A DNA stretch of 64,000 bases from Acheta domesticus (Eukaryota; Arthropoda; Insecta; Orthoptera; Gryllidae): positions 195,166,685-195,230,684 of the forward strand of contig JAHLJT010000631.1 in assembly GCA_031308135.1 (NCBI GenBank), read 5' to 3'. A model generated the notes under the pieces. That model saw only the letters and a list, made by a program, of their open reading frames with translations, was not told the origin of the DNA and searched no databases. The position numbers were made by a program, and so were the translations under genes. The number at the start of each line of letters is the position of its first letter. Positions within the stretch are counted from its first letter, which is position 1. This document shows, piece by piece, positions 22,760-34,539 of this stretch.

Positions 22760-24330
22760 TCGCAGGGAACTGCGAGCGAGCAGCCGGCGAGACCAGCTCC
22801 GCGTCGCTGGCGCACCCCGGGCGCGCGGGCCGCCGCCCCGGGCGCCGGCGCTCACGGGGTGCCCGCGGCCCACGGACAGATGGCTCTGGCTCGCGCAGCA
22901 CGCGATGGCGTCGGCCGCCGCCAGAGCGCAGCGCGGTCGGCGCGCGGGCGCGGCGCCGCCAGTTCCGAGCGGACCGTCGAGGCCGCAGCACCGCGCGCGA
23001 GCGCCCGCGACCGCCTCCATCGCCCGCCGCCGGCGCGCCCTCCGTCCCCGCCCGCCTCCAGCCAGTGCGACGACAGTGCGTGCAGCCAGTGCCCGTGCCA
23101 CGCGAGGACGCGCGACGACGCCGTGCGAGGACAGCGCGCGCGCCGGGAGCGCCCGCGCCCGCGCCTCCGCGATCGCCGCCCGCGCCCTCGCCCGCGTCCG
23201 ACGCGCCACCAGTGCGAGTGCAGTGCGGCCGCGAGTGCGCGCGCCTAGAACGAGGGCGAGCCCGGGCATCGCCCGCCTCCGGGCGCCGGTATGCGCCGCT
23301 GCCGCCGCGACCGCCCGGCGCCCCGCGCCGCCGCCCACGCCTCCGCCTCCGCCGCCCGCGTCGCCTCCGGCTGCCCTCGCCGCCCCCGGCTGCCCGCCGC
23401 CCCCGCCGCAGACGCCGCCGACCCCGCCGCGACCAGGCGCCGATAACCCGCCCGTAACCATGCAGCGCGGGGCGGCTGCGGAGAAGCGCTACTATCACCA
23501 CCACCCGCTGGCGTGGCGGCTGTTGGCGGCGGCGGCGGCGCTGGCGGCGGTGGCGGCGGAGGCGGCGGTGGCCGCGGCGGCAGCCGCCCCGCCACCCGCG
23601 CCGCCCGCCCCGCCGCGTCCCCCGCCCCCGCTGGCGGCGCCGCCCCCGCCGCCTCCGCCGCCGCCTGCGGGCGCGGCGAGCGCGGGGCCCGCGGCGGAGG
23701 CGGCAGCGGCGGCGGGCGCCGTGGCGGCGGCGGGGCCGGCGGCGGGGCCCGCGGCCGCCCCCGCGCCCGGCGGCGGTGGCGGCAGCGGCGGCGGCGGGGC
23801 GGGCTCGTCGGCGCCGCTGCGAGGGGGCGTGGGCTCCGGGGCCGCCGCCGCCGCCCAAGCCGCGGGCTCGCAGCGCCTCAGCTCCCGCACCGTGCGCACC
23901 AAGTACGGCGACGTGAGCGGCGTCATCGTCACGTTCGACTCGCGCCGCCTCGAGCCTGTCGAAGTGTTCCGCGGCATCCCCTACGCCTCGCCGCCCGTCG
24001 GCAACCTGCGCTTCATGCCGCCCGTGACGGGCGCCCGCTGGGCCGGCGTCAAGGTGGCGGACCGCTTCGCACCCGTGTGCCCGCAACGCCTGCCCGACAT
24101 CGCCAACGAGACGGCCGCCCTCCGCCGCATGCCGCGCGGCCGCCTCGAGTACCTCAAGCGCCTGCTGCCCTACCTGCAGGACCAGAGCGAGGACTGCCTC
24201 TTCCTCAACATCTACGCGCCGGCTCAAGGTAAGCCCCCCTTCGTAGCTTTCGACGGCGGCGGACGCTCGCACTGGTGCTGTGCGGTGACCTTGTGGCGAA
24301 GCCTGCGTCGCCGCCGCCGCCGCCGCACGC
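22760..24330 (+). promoter_or_regulatory. CpG island over neuroligin 5' region
   Basis: Composition changes sharply at about 22760 from AT-rich to extremely CG-dense and stays so until about 24330, just past the exon. It covers the presumed promoter and 5' UTR (22760-23459) and the coding exon. Frames remain open on both strands for hundreds of codons simply because stop codons are rare at this composition, so the long Arg/Ala-rich minus-strand frame (22608-24374) is not a gene. No TATA box is evident. I cannot place the transcription start. Confidence 0.6.
23460..24228 (+). CDS. Nlg: neuroligin, first coding exon (partial gene)
   Basis: Neuroligins are postsynaptic single-pass membrane proteins with an inactive cholinesterase-like ectodomain that binds neurexins. 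This exon encodes 256 residues plus one base (phase 1), ending in CTCAAG before a GTAAGC donor. Residues 1-20 are a charged start, and 16-43 a Leu/Ala-rich signal peptide. Residues 44-137 are an Ala/Pro/Gly tract of unusual length. From 143, TVRTKYGDVSGVIV opens the esterase-like domain, followed by EVFRGIPYASPPVGNLRF, VCPQRLPDI (Cys207), an N-glycosylation site NET (216-218), GRLEYLKRLLPYLQ and SEDCLFLNIYAP (Cys246). The two Cys match the family's first disulfide. The start was chosen for its adenine at -3 and the signal peptide that follows; the frame is open upstream to 22905, so a longer start cannot be excluded. Which paralogue it is cannot be told. Confidence 0.92.
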
Positions 24331-24956
24331 CTCGTTGATGTCTCCGCGATGCTCGTCTGTTCTTTTAAGGCCACTAACCGTTTTATGGAGCTCTTGATGT
24401 GTGCTTGTGCTCCGAGGATACGATATTTGCAATTTCACGACGCACCCTCATTATTTAACTGAGGGTATTTTCACTACATTCGAAAGAATGTTAATGATCT
24501 ACGATTCTGTTGCTATCTGCAGCTGGTGATGTCTAAGTGTTTTCGTTAGTGATTCTACACGCAGAGTTTCGTTCTTAAATGTGCTTGTGCTTAGTGCAGT
24601 GTTTTGTCCATAATTTTGAACCTATTAATATCCAACGGCTAATTGTGCTCACCCATCTTTACCACATGCCCTTGATTGTATTGCTTCATAATTGTGGACT
24701 GGAAATCAAGAATATTATCTGTGTGGATGAAAGACTAGTGATGTGTTTTATACATCGTTTAGTGAGTCTTGAAATAAAATATATTTCAGTCCAATTATTC
24801 ATCGTATAGATTGAAACTTCCCTCACGGTTTAAACATTTGTTTCAAATCATATACTCTAACAATAATTGCTTCAAATATTAATGGTTTAAAAATTTCGGA
24901 AATTATTTAATAATAATTTTAATGAATATTTTTATATTCAAATCACTAGTAATCAT

Positions 24957-24978
24957 GTAAACATAGTACTATGTTTAC
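24957..24978. other. perfect 22-bp palindrome
   Basis: GTAAACATAGT is followed directly by ACTATGTTTAC. It includes GTAAACA, the core of forkhead-type sites, in both orientations. Whether it is functional is unknown. Confidence 0.55.
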
Positions 24979-25959
24979 GTGTAGTCCATCAGTTTAAATA
25001 ACTTTATTTCATTCATATTTCTAAAAATAACGTAGCTTTCGTGCAACTTGTTACCTACTAAGAATCTGAGAACATACGTATCTTTATGAAACTTTACTTG
25101 GTGAACTAATAGCCTATAAGCCTGTATGCTGAACTATTATTATGCGGAAGATGCCCTTGTAAACCATCTTGAGATTCAATTCCAGATATTCCGTCCATAC
25201 GGGTTGTGTCTCGGTGATAATCACTTCAGCCATTCAGCAGTTGTGGGTGTAAACATAACCTCCTATTCGTGGGAGTCCGCTTGCAATGTAAACGTGATTG
25301 GATGCAGCCCAGTTGACGTAACCCACGACATTCGATATGCTTGCTTCTGTGATATGGAAATGATTGGCCGTCATAAGTTGACGATAGAGTGAATTGTTTT
25401 TGACGGCAATATACTCTTATTTTGCACATCCCCTATAAGCAAAAATTTATAGGTCTTATGTTTCTGGAATTTGAGTCATTTAATAATTATAAAAACGGTT
25501 GAGCCATAAACCTTTCTTAAAGGAGTAAATTAACGCATTAATAATTAAAAGGATATCAAGGTACTACAAAATTACACTTTTTTAAATGATTCACAATCCT
25601 TTTGTTATAATGATTTGGAAGAAGTTATTAAGGGTATGTGAGCAATGAAATATGTGCACTTTTTTAACGTGTTGAACCATCGTCCTATACTATATATACA
25701 ATGACAATAAGCAGAATTGTAAGTCAGTAAAGCAGAGCTAAAACAGTACTTCAGTATCTGCTGGCGAGTTAGTTTACCAGTTTTTAATCTCATAAATTAT
25801 AAAACATTTGAACTTTTCAAAACGAGACACGTTTCCGTGAAAACGAGAGACGGAAGAAATTTGCAGTCCCTTTGGGCTAAAATAACTCGTAAAACTTTTA
25901 TTTTTCACACTGATAAACATCTTTCAGAATTCCAACTTCCAACAGGTAGAACAGACAAC
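24979..25959. other. AT-rich intronic DNA, nothing recognised
   Basis: No supported feature. Confidence 0.5.
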
Positions 25960-26260
25960 AAAGGAACGGCTAAGATCTCCGGGCGAACGGTCTAAACGAC
26001 ACCGGCGCACTTCGCGGCTTGTTACCGCATCCGTGCAATGCATTGAACATGCGAAGGGCGGGCGAGGTCCCGGTTTGAGCGGCCGGCGCTGCCTGCAAAT
26101 CCTGGGCCGCCGCCGGCCCGCGCGCGCTGTCCGTCCGCCGCCGAGTAAAAAATTAAGCACCGCTGCGAGAGAGGGCGAGCGGGGCTAATCCCACACGTGT
26201 AGAAAGTGGAGCGGTCAAGGTCGCCGGAGCTGTTTGGCGAGGCCGCAGGGCAGCGAGGGG
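25960..26260. promoter_or_regulatory. CpG-rich patch
   Basis: About 300 CG-dense bases inside AT-rich DNA, 1.7 kb beyond the neuroligin exon. Open frames on both strands lack recognisable domains. It could be an enhancer, an alternative promoter or neither. Confidence 0.3.
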
Positions 26261-26849
26261 ACGCGTCGGAGGACATACGCGATGAAGTCGTAATGACGTT
26301 ATGGCCGGGACGTGTGGGAGGATTAAAAATTTTGCGTCAAGGCAGAGCAGTTCTAATTTTTTTGGAAGGGCGGGTTCTTGAAATCGGATTACCTACCCTT
26401 AAATTCGGAAAAATGATTTCTTTTCGTAAGTAAATGTGGAAAAATTTGCAATTTTGGTTTACATATTTTAACTTTTTCCGCTGTGTTCATTTTTAACTGT
26501 GTATTAATTAATGACTACGCATTATATTTGGAAAACAGAAAATTACATTAATTATGTGACATTGTGTTGAGAATATCAGGCTGTCGGCAGTGGTTCTATA
26601 ATTATTTTCGTATAAACGGTGTAGTCTGAATTTCTGAATACTTTTGCACTGAATATTTCATTTACAATGATGCCGTGAAATTTATTATTATAAATATTAG
26701 TTATTATTATTATTTATTATTATTACTTACAAAAACTGACTCATGGTTGCTGGTTAAAGCCTACCATAAACTTGAGAAATGAAACCATCTTCGAATATCT
26801 CAAGATAAAAATAACCTAAGAGGGCCAGAGAGGCTCATGAATAGAAGAA
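26261..26849. other. AT-rich, nothing recognised
   Basis: Contains a short (ATT)n stretch near 26690-26730 and no other feature. Confidence 0.5.
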
Positions 26850-28110
26850 TCAGGGGCGAATCCTGCTCTGCAGGAGAAACACAGAGCGCCTCCGCTGCGT
26901 GCAACGGCGCGAAGCGGGGATTGAGGGAGCTCGTGTGACGGATGAGTGGGAAAGAGGGCGGGGCCATTTGGCGCGGCACTAGGGCGTCGATCGGCGCCGC
27001 GCCACGCCACCCCCGCCGCGAAAGTGCGTGCGACGGTGCGTGTGACGGTGCGTGCCCGGCGTGCCGTCATGCCGCACGCACCTCCCACCTCGGCCCGCCC
27101 CACCCCTGCGCCCCGTCCCCCGGCTGATCCCGTCGCTTGGCAACGCGGCCTGTCGAAGCGTAGGCGGCGGGCGGGGACGAGCGTCGTCGGCCGGCGACGG
27201 TGATGGGCCTGCCGGGGAAGGATCATGCATATGCACTTTCTTGGGCCCCTCAGATTCCACTGCCGACCCCCGTACCTGCCCGCTCCGCTCAGCCTGTCTC
27301 CGTCTCATCCCGCGGCGTCTTACCTTGCTCCGCGACGTCATTGCTCGTTTCGCCAAGCCCCCTCCCCTGTTCGCTCTGGTCCGCCCCACTCAGCTTTTCT
27401 CCATTGCGACCCCCTCCCCCCCACACTGCACACCGCCCCGCTACACCCCGCCCCGCTACACCCCGCCGCGCTCCACGTCGCCCCGCTCCACTCCGCCCCG
27501 CTCCACACCATCCCGCCCCGCTCCACCCCGCCCCGCGCCGCTCCACCCCGCCCCGCGCCGCTACACTCCGCCCCGCCCCGCTCCACCCCGCCCAGTCCCG
27601 CTTCCTCCTACCCTCCTCCACCGCACCACCCATCCCGCTCCTTCCCGCTCCAACTCGCTTCGCCCTACTTCACCTCGCTTGGCCCCGCCACCCCCGTACC
27701 GCCCCGGATCGCCCCGCTTCACCTTTCTTCTCCCTGCCACTCCCTGGTTCGACCTATTTCTCCCCAGGCCTCCACGCCCTGCCCTTCTCAGTCGCCGACC
27801 CACCTTGCGTCTTCCACTCGCGCCTACCCTCTCCCGCTTTCGTTCCCGCCTCCCGCCCTCCGTCTCCGCTCTGTCGCCGGCGTGGCGCTGACGACGCCGG
27901 AGACTAATATCTTAGGAATACATTTCCAAGTTTAAACTTTTCACAATCCCCCCAAATTTGCATTTATTATTCAGAGCGGCCCGAGCAAGGCGCCGGCGGC
28001 GGCTGGACTGGCGGGCGGCGACGCGGCGGAGATGGGAGGGGGAGAAGACACTACGACGGGGGGGGGCGGGGAAGGACGAGGGGGCCAATGGCGTGAAAGG
28101 TGAGGAAAGG
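26850..28110. promoter_or_regulatory. CpG island with C-rich minisatellite
   Basis: CG-dense from about 26850 to 27220, then a strongly C-rich strand to about 27900 built from degenerate CCCCGCCCCGCTACACC-like and CGCTCCACC units (27420-27600 most regular), then a second CG-dense patch at 27970-28090. All open frames are composition-driven: Pro/Ser/Arg-rich on one strand and Gly/Arg/Glu-rich on the other. It could be an alternative promoter, but no exon is supported. Confidence 0.4.
27420..27600 (+). repeat. C-rich minisatellite, CCCCGCC(G/C)CGCT-type unit
   Basis: Short units such as CGCTACACCCCGCCC and CGCTCCACCCCGCCC recur in a row with small changes. The unit length alternates around 10-15 bases. 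Confidence 0.8.
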
Positions 28111-28981
28111 AGCTGTCGGGGAAATGACGAGATGAATAGTTAGGTAAATAAAGTAGTGGAATGCCCTTGAGACAAACACTGAAATATACAAAGTTGTGAA
28201 TGAAGATATATGTACTAAATGTTTTGTCGTCAACAGGAGACTACTAGAGAATAAAGCAAGACAAAATCTCTAGTATTTACTGAAATATTTGAAAAGACTA
28301 TAAAATTATAAGAGTCTCATGTATTAGTAAGAGAGTGTTAATATTTAAGACTGAATGGTGTGTATTTTGCAACACGATTTGACTAGATAATAAACATACC
28401 GTAATGAAGATAAATCTTTAACAACAATGAATGTGGTTAATATTTGACAGGTAGCTAGTAGGATATTGTGCAGTTAAGAAGAAATTATGTTTTAATGATA
28501 AGTGTAATATTATTGCAAATGAGACATGTTGATGTAATGAGACCGGCGGTGAGGAGTCACAAAAAGAGGTGGAAAGAAGTAATGGCGTACAATGTCTCTG
28601 ATTGTACAGAATTGCAAATGACGTACATTACGCTAGAGGACGATAATCGAGGAGAAGGGCTCAAACTTCATGGCTGTAGCAAATTGCTCATAAGCAAACT
28701 CGAGCGCATTACCAAAGAATGAAACAGTAAACAGTGCAAAGAGTGCAATCAACTGGGATAAACAAGTGATAATCCTGATTAAATGCGTCGAATAAAGCTA
28801 TTATATTCTGGTCTCGTCAGGTTGACTTATGGCTATTTACCGACTTTGTGTCAGACGTACAAGTATATTAAATTTTCAACAAAATTTGGAAAATTAACAA
28901 ATACAGAACTCAAAATGACAATATGCAAATGAATAACGAGAAGAGATTTCACAAAGACGCGAACAAAAATACAGCATGGCA
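28111..28981. other. nothing recognised
   Basis: AT-rich. The 84-codon plus-strand frame at 28468-28722 has normal composition but no recognised family. Confidence 0.4.
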
Positions 28982-29170
28982 ATTTTATTAGTGTGCCGCG
29001 ATTGTGGAAAATTCTGCTCGGCCGACCGGCACTCACACGCTGGGGAACGGCGGGCTCCACTCCCCTGCAAACGTTGCGAATGGGAGGTTTTCAAGGTATC
29101 GCCCGTCCGCGGGCAAGGAGGGTCCGTCGGCCGAGCAGAATTTTCTACGATCACATCACAGTAATAAAAT
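28982..29170. mobile_element. foldback (MITE-like) element
   Basis: The left arm begins ATTTTATTAGTGTG and continues to GGAAAATTCTGCTCGGCCGAC; the right arm (29121-29170) reads as its reverse complement. About 40 of 48 bases pair, with the inner 20 almost perfect. The loop is about 90 bases and CG-rich. Short length, no coding capacity and long inverted arms suggest a miniature inverted-repeat element. No target duplication was settled by eye. Confidence 0.65.
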
Positions 29171-29660
29171 AGTCGCTCTGTATAATAATTATTCGACTAG
29201 ACCGAAAGATCAACATTCCGGCAGCGTGCGTCCTTGGATTAATGTTTCTTCGAAGGAGAATTGCAAACAGTGAAAGACAGAACTTCATATTAATATGACG
29301 ATGAAAATAATATATGTATATTTGTATGTTCATATGTTTACAGCACAGTGTGTTATTGGTTCAGTGCCGGATTGTAGGGGAAACATGAAAATCGGTAATA
29401 TATAATCCGCAGGTGAACAATAAACAACAAGATCTACGAAACACAGAAACAGATTCGTGAAAGCAAACTCTACTAGCATTATTCAATCCAGAAAACGAAT
29501 GCAAAGCCCAGAAAACGACAAACTTAAACTTTGTAAGTGTCAAATGTGTCAGGTTAGTAGTGTTCAAAAGAGGTCTTCTGTGTCGTAAATTAATGTGATG
29601 TGCACAAGAAAATAGTAACTTTAAAACTTCGATTGCAAAGTATCAAGGATTGGAAGAAAT

Positions 29661-29797
29661 GGAAGAAATGTGCCGAAAATATGCGATTAGTTTTCTTGTA
29701 TAATCCGATATTTAATTATGAAAGAAATGTGCGTAAAGTATGGAAGAAATGCCTCAATTATGTGATCAGTTCTCTTGTGTAATTTGATATTTAATTT
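29661..29797 (+). repeat. diverged tandem duplication, about 80-bp period
   Basis: 29661-29718 and 29742-29797 both run from GGAAGAAATG through a TTAGT/TCAGT-TCTTGT segment to GATATTTAATT. Confidence 0.7.
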
Positions 29798-29799
29798 CC

Positions 29800-32459
29800 C
29801 AATAGATTGGTACAGATAAACTGTCTAGCCTTGAATTACTGATTTCCGTGAGTAATTAGTGATCTGAGTGCCTTATGGCGTTATAAGTGCAAACAAATTA
29901 AAGTTGATCTATAACAAATTAAAATCGAAACAATCGGAGAGTTTGAAAGTTGGCTGGAATGCAGGTCCATAACCTTCTGTCGAAATCTAAATTAGGCAAT
30001 GTTTATTATGGATTATTTCAGTCTAAAATAATGGATTGAATTACAAATAAATTACGAACTAAGAATAAAATTCATTGCTGAATGTGACATTTTTTACAGT
30101 AGTCAAAACCTTACAGTGTCAAGAAGAAAGAAGAAAACCGAAAGGAAAAAAGAACACAAAAGGAATCTCGTGTGGATAACGGTCTATTTGAGACTGCATG
30201 AGCAATGATAAACAAGAGAGCCTTCACTGGTATACATTGTGGCGAGCAGCGTGATAGCTAAATCGGGCAAGGATCAGTTACACGCGTCCGCTTTCGGGTC
30301 GATGCCTAGAACAGCTGCGTGGGCGTAAAGCCCTGGGCGCAAACGCGAGGTGTAACCAAGTGAGGAGCTCTCTAAAGTCGCGCTCTCTAAAGTGCCCACC
30401 AAATTATCAGACTGACGAATTCCCAATGACCAAGACCTCTGTAGTGATTGCCTTGAGGGTAAATTTTGCGTTAAGTTTGGCAACCTGAAAGATCAACAAC
30501 AAACAACATGAAATTGGTAAAAACCAAACAGTGATGTGTACTAAGTAAGTGAATGTTCTTGAGAGTGAGTTTCCAATTAGAGATAATAAGGAAATACCCT
30601 GGGATAATTAAGCGCCTGCTGCTAAATCTGGCAATTCGTCGTTGGGTCGATTCGTAGGATAGAATGGCAGAGAGCGAGGCGGACCTCAGACTGCGGAGTA
30701 TGACGAGCCAAGAAGCACCAAAGCTCGCGTGCTACTCGTATATTTCACCACTTGCACCAAAATTAGCGAGACATTTCTTGTGGCTATCACCTGCTGAAAA
30801 TACATGTTACTTTTGGAAATAAAAGAATAAAATTCAACGTAATGGCAAGTAAAAGCAAGAATGTAGTGTAAAGTTTGTGATATATCAGTTTATCTATCTG
30901 AGAGTGTATAGATAACCAGTATTCACGAACTGTACTTGACGAATTGTTGTAGAATAACTAAAGCGGGAAAATCAATTGCATGCATTTGTCCTTTGGTCAA
31001 TGATTAGCCCTTCATTCCATAGTAACTAACATCTAATTGGCAAAGAAAAATAACTTGTAATTTTTTTTAACCTGTGGATTGCTAATCACAATATAGGTGA
31101 CTTTCAGGTTGAAAAAATGTATTGTATCCTTCGTGAATAGTACAAGAGGTAGAAGCAAATTTCTTAATTTAGAAAGAAATCCTATTTTTAAAACTACTAA
31201 TTTTCATTACAACGTGAGTGAATGATTTTTCGAGCTGGATTATCTGCAAGGTCATTACTTCCGTGAGTGTATTGCATATTGTGTATTGTGTTTGTTTCTA
31301 GCGTTTGTCCCTCAGATACCGATCTGCTTGACGGCATGCGAATTTTATCCTTCCAGAGCTCTTCTTCTAGCGACGCTTCGCGTCTCAACTTTCAAATGGT
31401 TTTCAAACGCTTATAGAAGAGTTGTGCGTGTGAGTGCGCCTGTGAAGTGCAGTGCTTGTGTTCGTGAATATGAAAAGGAGAGGACAAGAATAAATAATGG
31501 AAGATTGCACGTGATCTGAGACGCATTTGTTACGATACCGCTGCGATATTTATCTAGATTTAATAGAAGAAATCATGAAAACTAGCCGATCGCAGGAGTC
31601 ACCCGGTAGAATTCTCTTGCAGTGATTGAATTCGAGCTATCTACGTAGCAAGTGAATCCACGGTGAACGCTAGAACCTGTCAGCCAATGATGCCGCCAAG
31701 GTATCGGTACTGCGTGTAAGCTATTGGAGGTTGTATTCGTGAATATTTACTTCGAATTGCATAGAGAAATTTCTTAATTTTGATTCATTAATTTATTTCT
31801 TCAACTTTTTGCACTCGTCAACTGTTATGGATTTTAACGAAATGTCCCTTTTTATCTTTTCACTTTAGAAAAATACCGTTTGGTGTAGAAATTTGTTTTA
31901 TGTTTTGACGAAATGACTCATTTTTATGTCATTTTTTTGCATTTTTCGTAGATTTCGACCAATGAGTTGTATTTAATCTTTTCCGAAATTTTTAATGCAT
32001 TTTTTACTGATTTCATTGATTTTAATATGATTTTAGTGGTAATTGCTTCAAAGAATAATTACGAGACGCAACAAATGATTCGCATAGAAATTTTGGTAAC
32101 CTTTTTAATATCTTCGCTTAGAAGTCGTAATGTCAGCCATTGTGAGTAAGTAATCTAAGGTTCCTGTGACGTCTGAAAGCGCCATTGACGGTTTAGCCGA
32201 TTTCGAGACCACTACAGACAGAATTTATGGTAAAGGAAAGTCCAAACCAAAAGTTTGAAAGCTGAGTTGAGTTGAACGAATAGAAGAAGCCTTTTTTATA
32301 TCAGTAACATATCTAACAGCTTGAGTTGTTCATTCTAACAGATTTTGACAATATTTTTTACGTAATTTTTCTTCGCTTTTCGGGCATTTTAGAAACATTA
32401 AGAGCATTTTATTGATAATTTTTGGCGATGTTTTAGGTCATCAAAATCCACCCCCCGTT
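29800..32459. other. no recognisable gene
   Basis: AT-rich, with a modestly GC-rich patch at 30240-30450 containing a 69-codon minus-strand frame (30274-30483) of normal composition but no recognised domain. Nothing else is supported. Confidence 0.4.
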
Positions 32460-32822
32460 TTGGCCATTGGTCCATTTAGTTCAGCACATGTTATCCATTT
32501 GGAGGTGGTAGTGTCCTTTCTCGCTGCAGCGTTAGATCCGGAGCCGACCTACAAGTCGGGCTAACGGGGCCTCTTCCCTTCTCTTCACACTACCCGCCCG
32601 CGAGGGACCGCTCCGTTCGGACAAGCTCTAACACAAATCCCCCAACAAGTGTAGTGCTCGTAAGTGTGTATCGGAGAGAGAAGGCGTTAAGACTGAGGAA
32701 GTGAATATCGTGCGGGAACCATGGTCCGTTTTCCAGGGCACTGATTCGTCGTTTATCTGTTTTGGTTCGGAGGAACCAGGGAAAAGTACCAATCTGAGCA
32801 ACCAGCTGCTAGGATTCTGGTA
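32460..32822 (-). mobile_element. SINE family A copy
   Basis: On the minus strand it shows the body of the family: CAGTGCCCTGGAAAACGGACC, CACACTTACGAGCACTACAC, TTAGAGCTTGTCCGAACGG, TTAGCCCGACTTGTAGGTCGGC and GGATCTAACGCTGCAGC. The tRNA-like head and the tail are not clear, so both boundaries are approximate. Confidence 0.7.
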
Positions 32823-33349
32823 GAGATAGCAACTGAATTTGAGATAGCTATGTTGCTAGTTTTATAATTTAGGAAGCATCAGTTTTTAACTTATATTACA
32901 AATTATAAATTGAATTCAAGACAACAGAGGGCAAGATAATAATGGCACAGTAAATGCTCAGCATAGCTAGATTTTTCAACGACAGTTTGAATGGTGCTCT
33001 GAGCTAAGATAATCTATTTATAATGACGAGATATGATCCTAGCTGAAAATCGTCCATGCAACTAAGGAAAATAATTCGCATGTGACTTCTTGCACTCTAC
33101 GTATGGAAACACAGTCCATTAAAAAACTTTCATTATCTGTATGAAATAATACCTGCGCACTCTCAATTTGTACATTCGCTTGTGAATAAGTACCTGAAGT
33201 GGTGGGACGTTAAGCATCAACAAAACGCAAAATTAAAATACTTACAAGTACTTGGTGTTATAATTGACATGCCCTGTATGGTCTTTAATTCAATTAATAA
33301 TATTAATTAAGGGCTTTTAGGTTTCTTCGATAAATGATTTCGTGCGTGT

Positions 33350-33725
33350 CAACTGCTAAGATCGTTAGTCCCATAAGTATAGTGCACATGTTTTATTGTG
33401 GGAGGTGGTGGCAATCTTCCCCCAATGGATGGTGAGATCTGACGCCGACCTTCCCGTCGGCTAGCGGGATTTTCCCCAACCAGGTATCTGCCACCGCCCC
33501 AACTGAGAGAAGCTCTAATCTCCCGACCGTGTGTTAGTTGCCGGCATGTGTGTTAGTGAAGTGTATGAAAGTGTGACTAAAGGGGAGAATAGAAAGGAAT
33601 GGGAAGGAAAGACCGCGCGCGGTCCGTGGTCTGTTTGTTAGGGTATTGCTCCGGCATTCGCCTGGTGTTGATCGGAGAAGCCAGTAATTAGAGCAACTGG
33701 CCGATATAATTCTCCCTCAACCAGC
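33350..33725 (-). mobile_element. SINE family A copy
   Basis: The best-preserved minus-strand copy. In element orientation it has CTCCGATCAACACCAGGCGA, ACCCTAACAAACAGACCACG, a pyrimidine-rich stretch, CACACATGCCGGCAAC, GATTAGAGCTTCTCTCAG, GGGGAAAATCCCGCTAGCCG, ACGGGAAGGTCGGCGTCAGA and GGGACTAACGATC. It corresponds block for block to the plus-strand copy at 39295-39830. Confidence 0.8.
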
Positions 33726-33781
33726 GAATAGATTTACGAAAAAACATACCATCTTGTACATTATTGACCGAATTAAACACA

Positions 33782-33929
33782 GCTGTACTTGAAGGTCACG
33801 AGCTAGAAGGAGAGGGGGACATTGTTATCCAATTAGGAGCTCCAATACCAAAACTTTAAGTCCTAACGAAGCTCCCGATTGGATGAAAGTGTTCCCTTCT
33901 CCTTTCAACTTGTGGTCTTGAAGTGCAAC
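33782..33929. repeat. imperfect 59-bp inverted repeat (foldback)
   Basis: 33782-33840 pairs with 33871-33929 across a 30-base spacer. Aligned arms share TGAAGG/CAAGACCAC-type blocks, AAGGAGA(G/A)GGG, and end in ATCCAAT(T/C)(A/G)GGAGC. Pairing is roughly three-quarters of positions. Probably an old miniature inverted-repeat element. Confidence 0.6.
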
Positions 33930-34539
33930 TATGTTTATACTTGAATTTATTCAAAGCTGCCTCGGACGTAAATCAACTCTTACGGTGTCATCCAATCGGA
34001 ATGTTGAACGCCACATTGTGACGTCACTGAAGTGGCTTCAAAATTCGGCAAAGAAAACTGAAAACAGATGTAGGTACATTCTCATTTGTTAATATAACCA
34101 TACAAAATTGCAAGGAATTACCTGCAGCAGTGCTGGAGACTTTTCCTCAGAAAGTCAAAATTGTTTAGATGAAATGAATTGTATTTTTTAGAATATGTTA
34201 ATATTAAAATTATTTTTTGTATTCTTCTTCTTTTATATTAAGGTTAGCTTTAGCATAATAGGGTTAGTACATTAATTTTGTAAAATTGTGTTTAGTAACA
34301 TGTACATATTTTAATGTTATTTCATGTTTGTTTAGTGTATATGTTGTATCTATGTAGTTGTTTGATGTTTCTTTTATGTTGAGTAATTGCTTAGCAAACG
34401 CTATCACGGGAAGTATTCCATGTATTCCTAAGCAGCAAAATAAAAATTCAATTCTATTCTAAGTGACGTGCAAGGTCCCGTGGCACCGTAACAGCTGATA
34501 GAGGCAAAGCCGAATAAATCGCAATGTAAATCGAAGTGT
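33930..34539. other. nothing recognised
   Basis: AT-rich. A second GTCATCCAATCGGAA phrase near 33979-34000 echoes the foldback arms, suggesting more of the same repeat family. Confidence 0.4.

Noticed and set aside
22608..24374. 588-codon minus-strand open frame over the neuroligin island
   Set aside because: It is Arg/Ala/Gly-rich throughout, lies opposite a well-supported exon, and stays open because stop codons are rare at this CG content.
27052..27935. Three long overlapping plus-strand frames
   Set aside because: All are Pro/Ser/Arg/His-rich readings of the same C-rich minisatellite.
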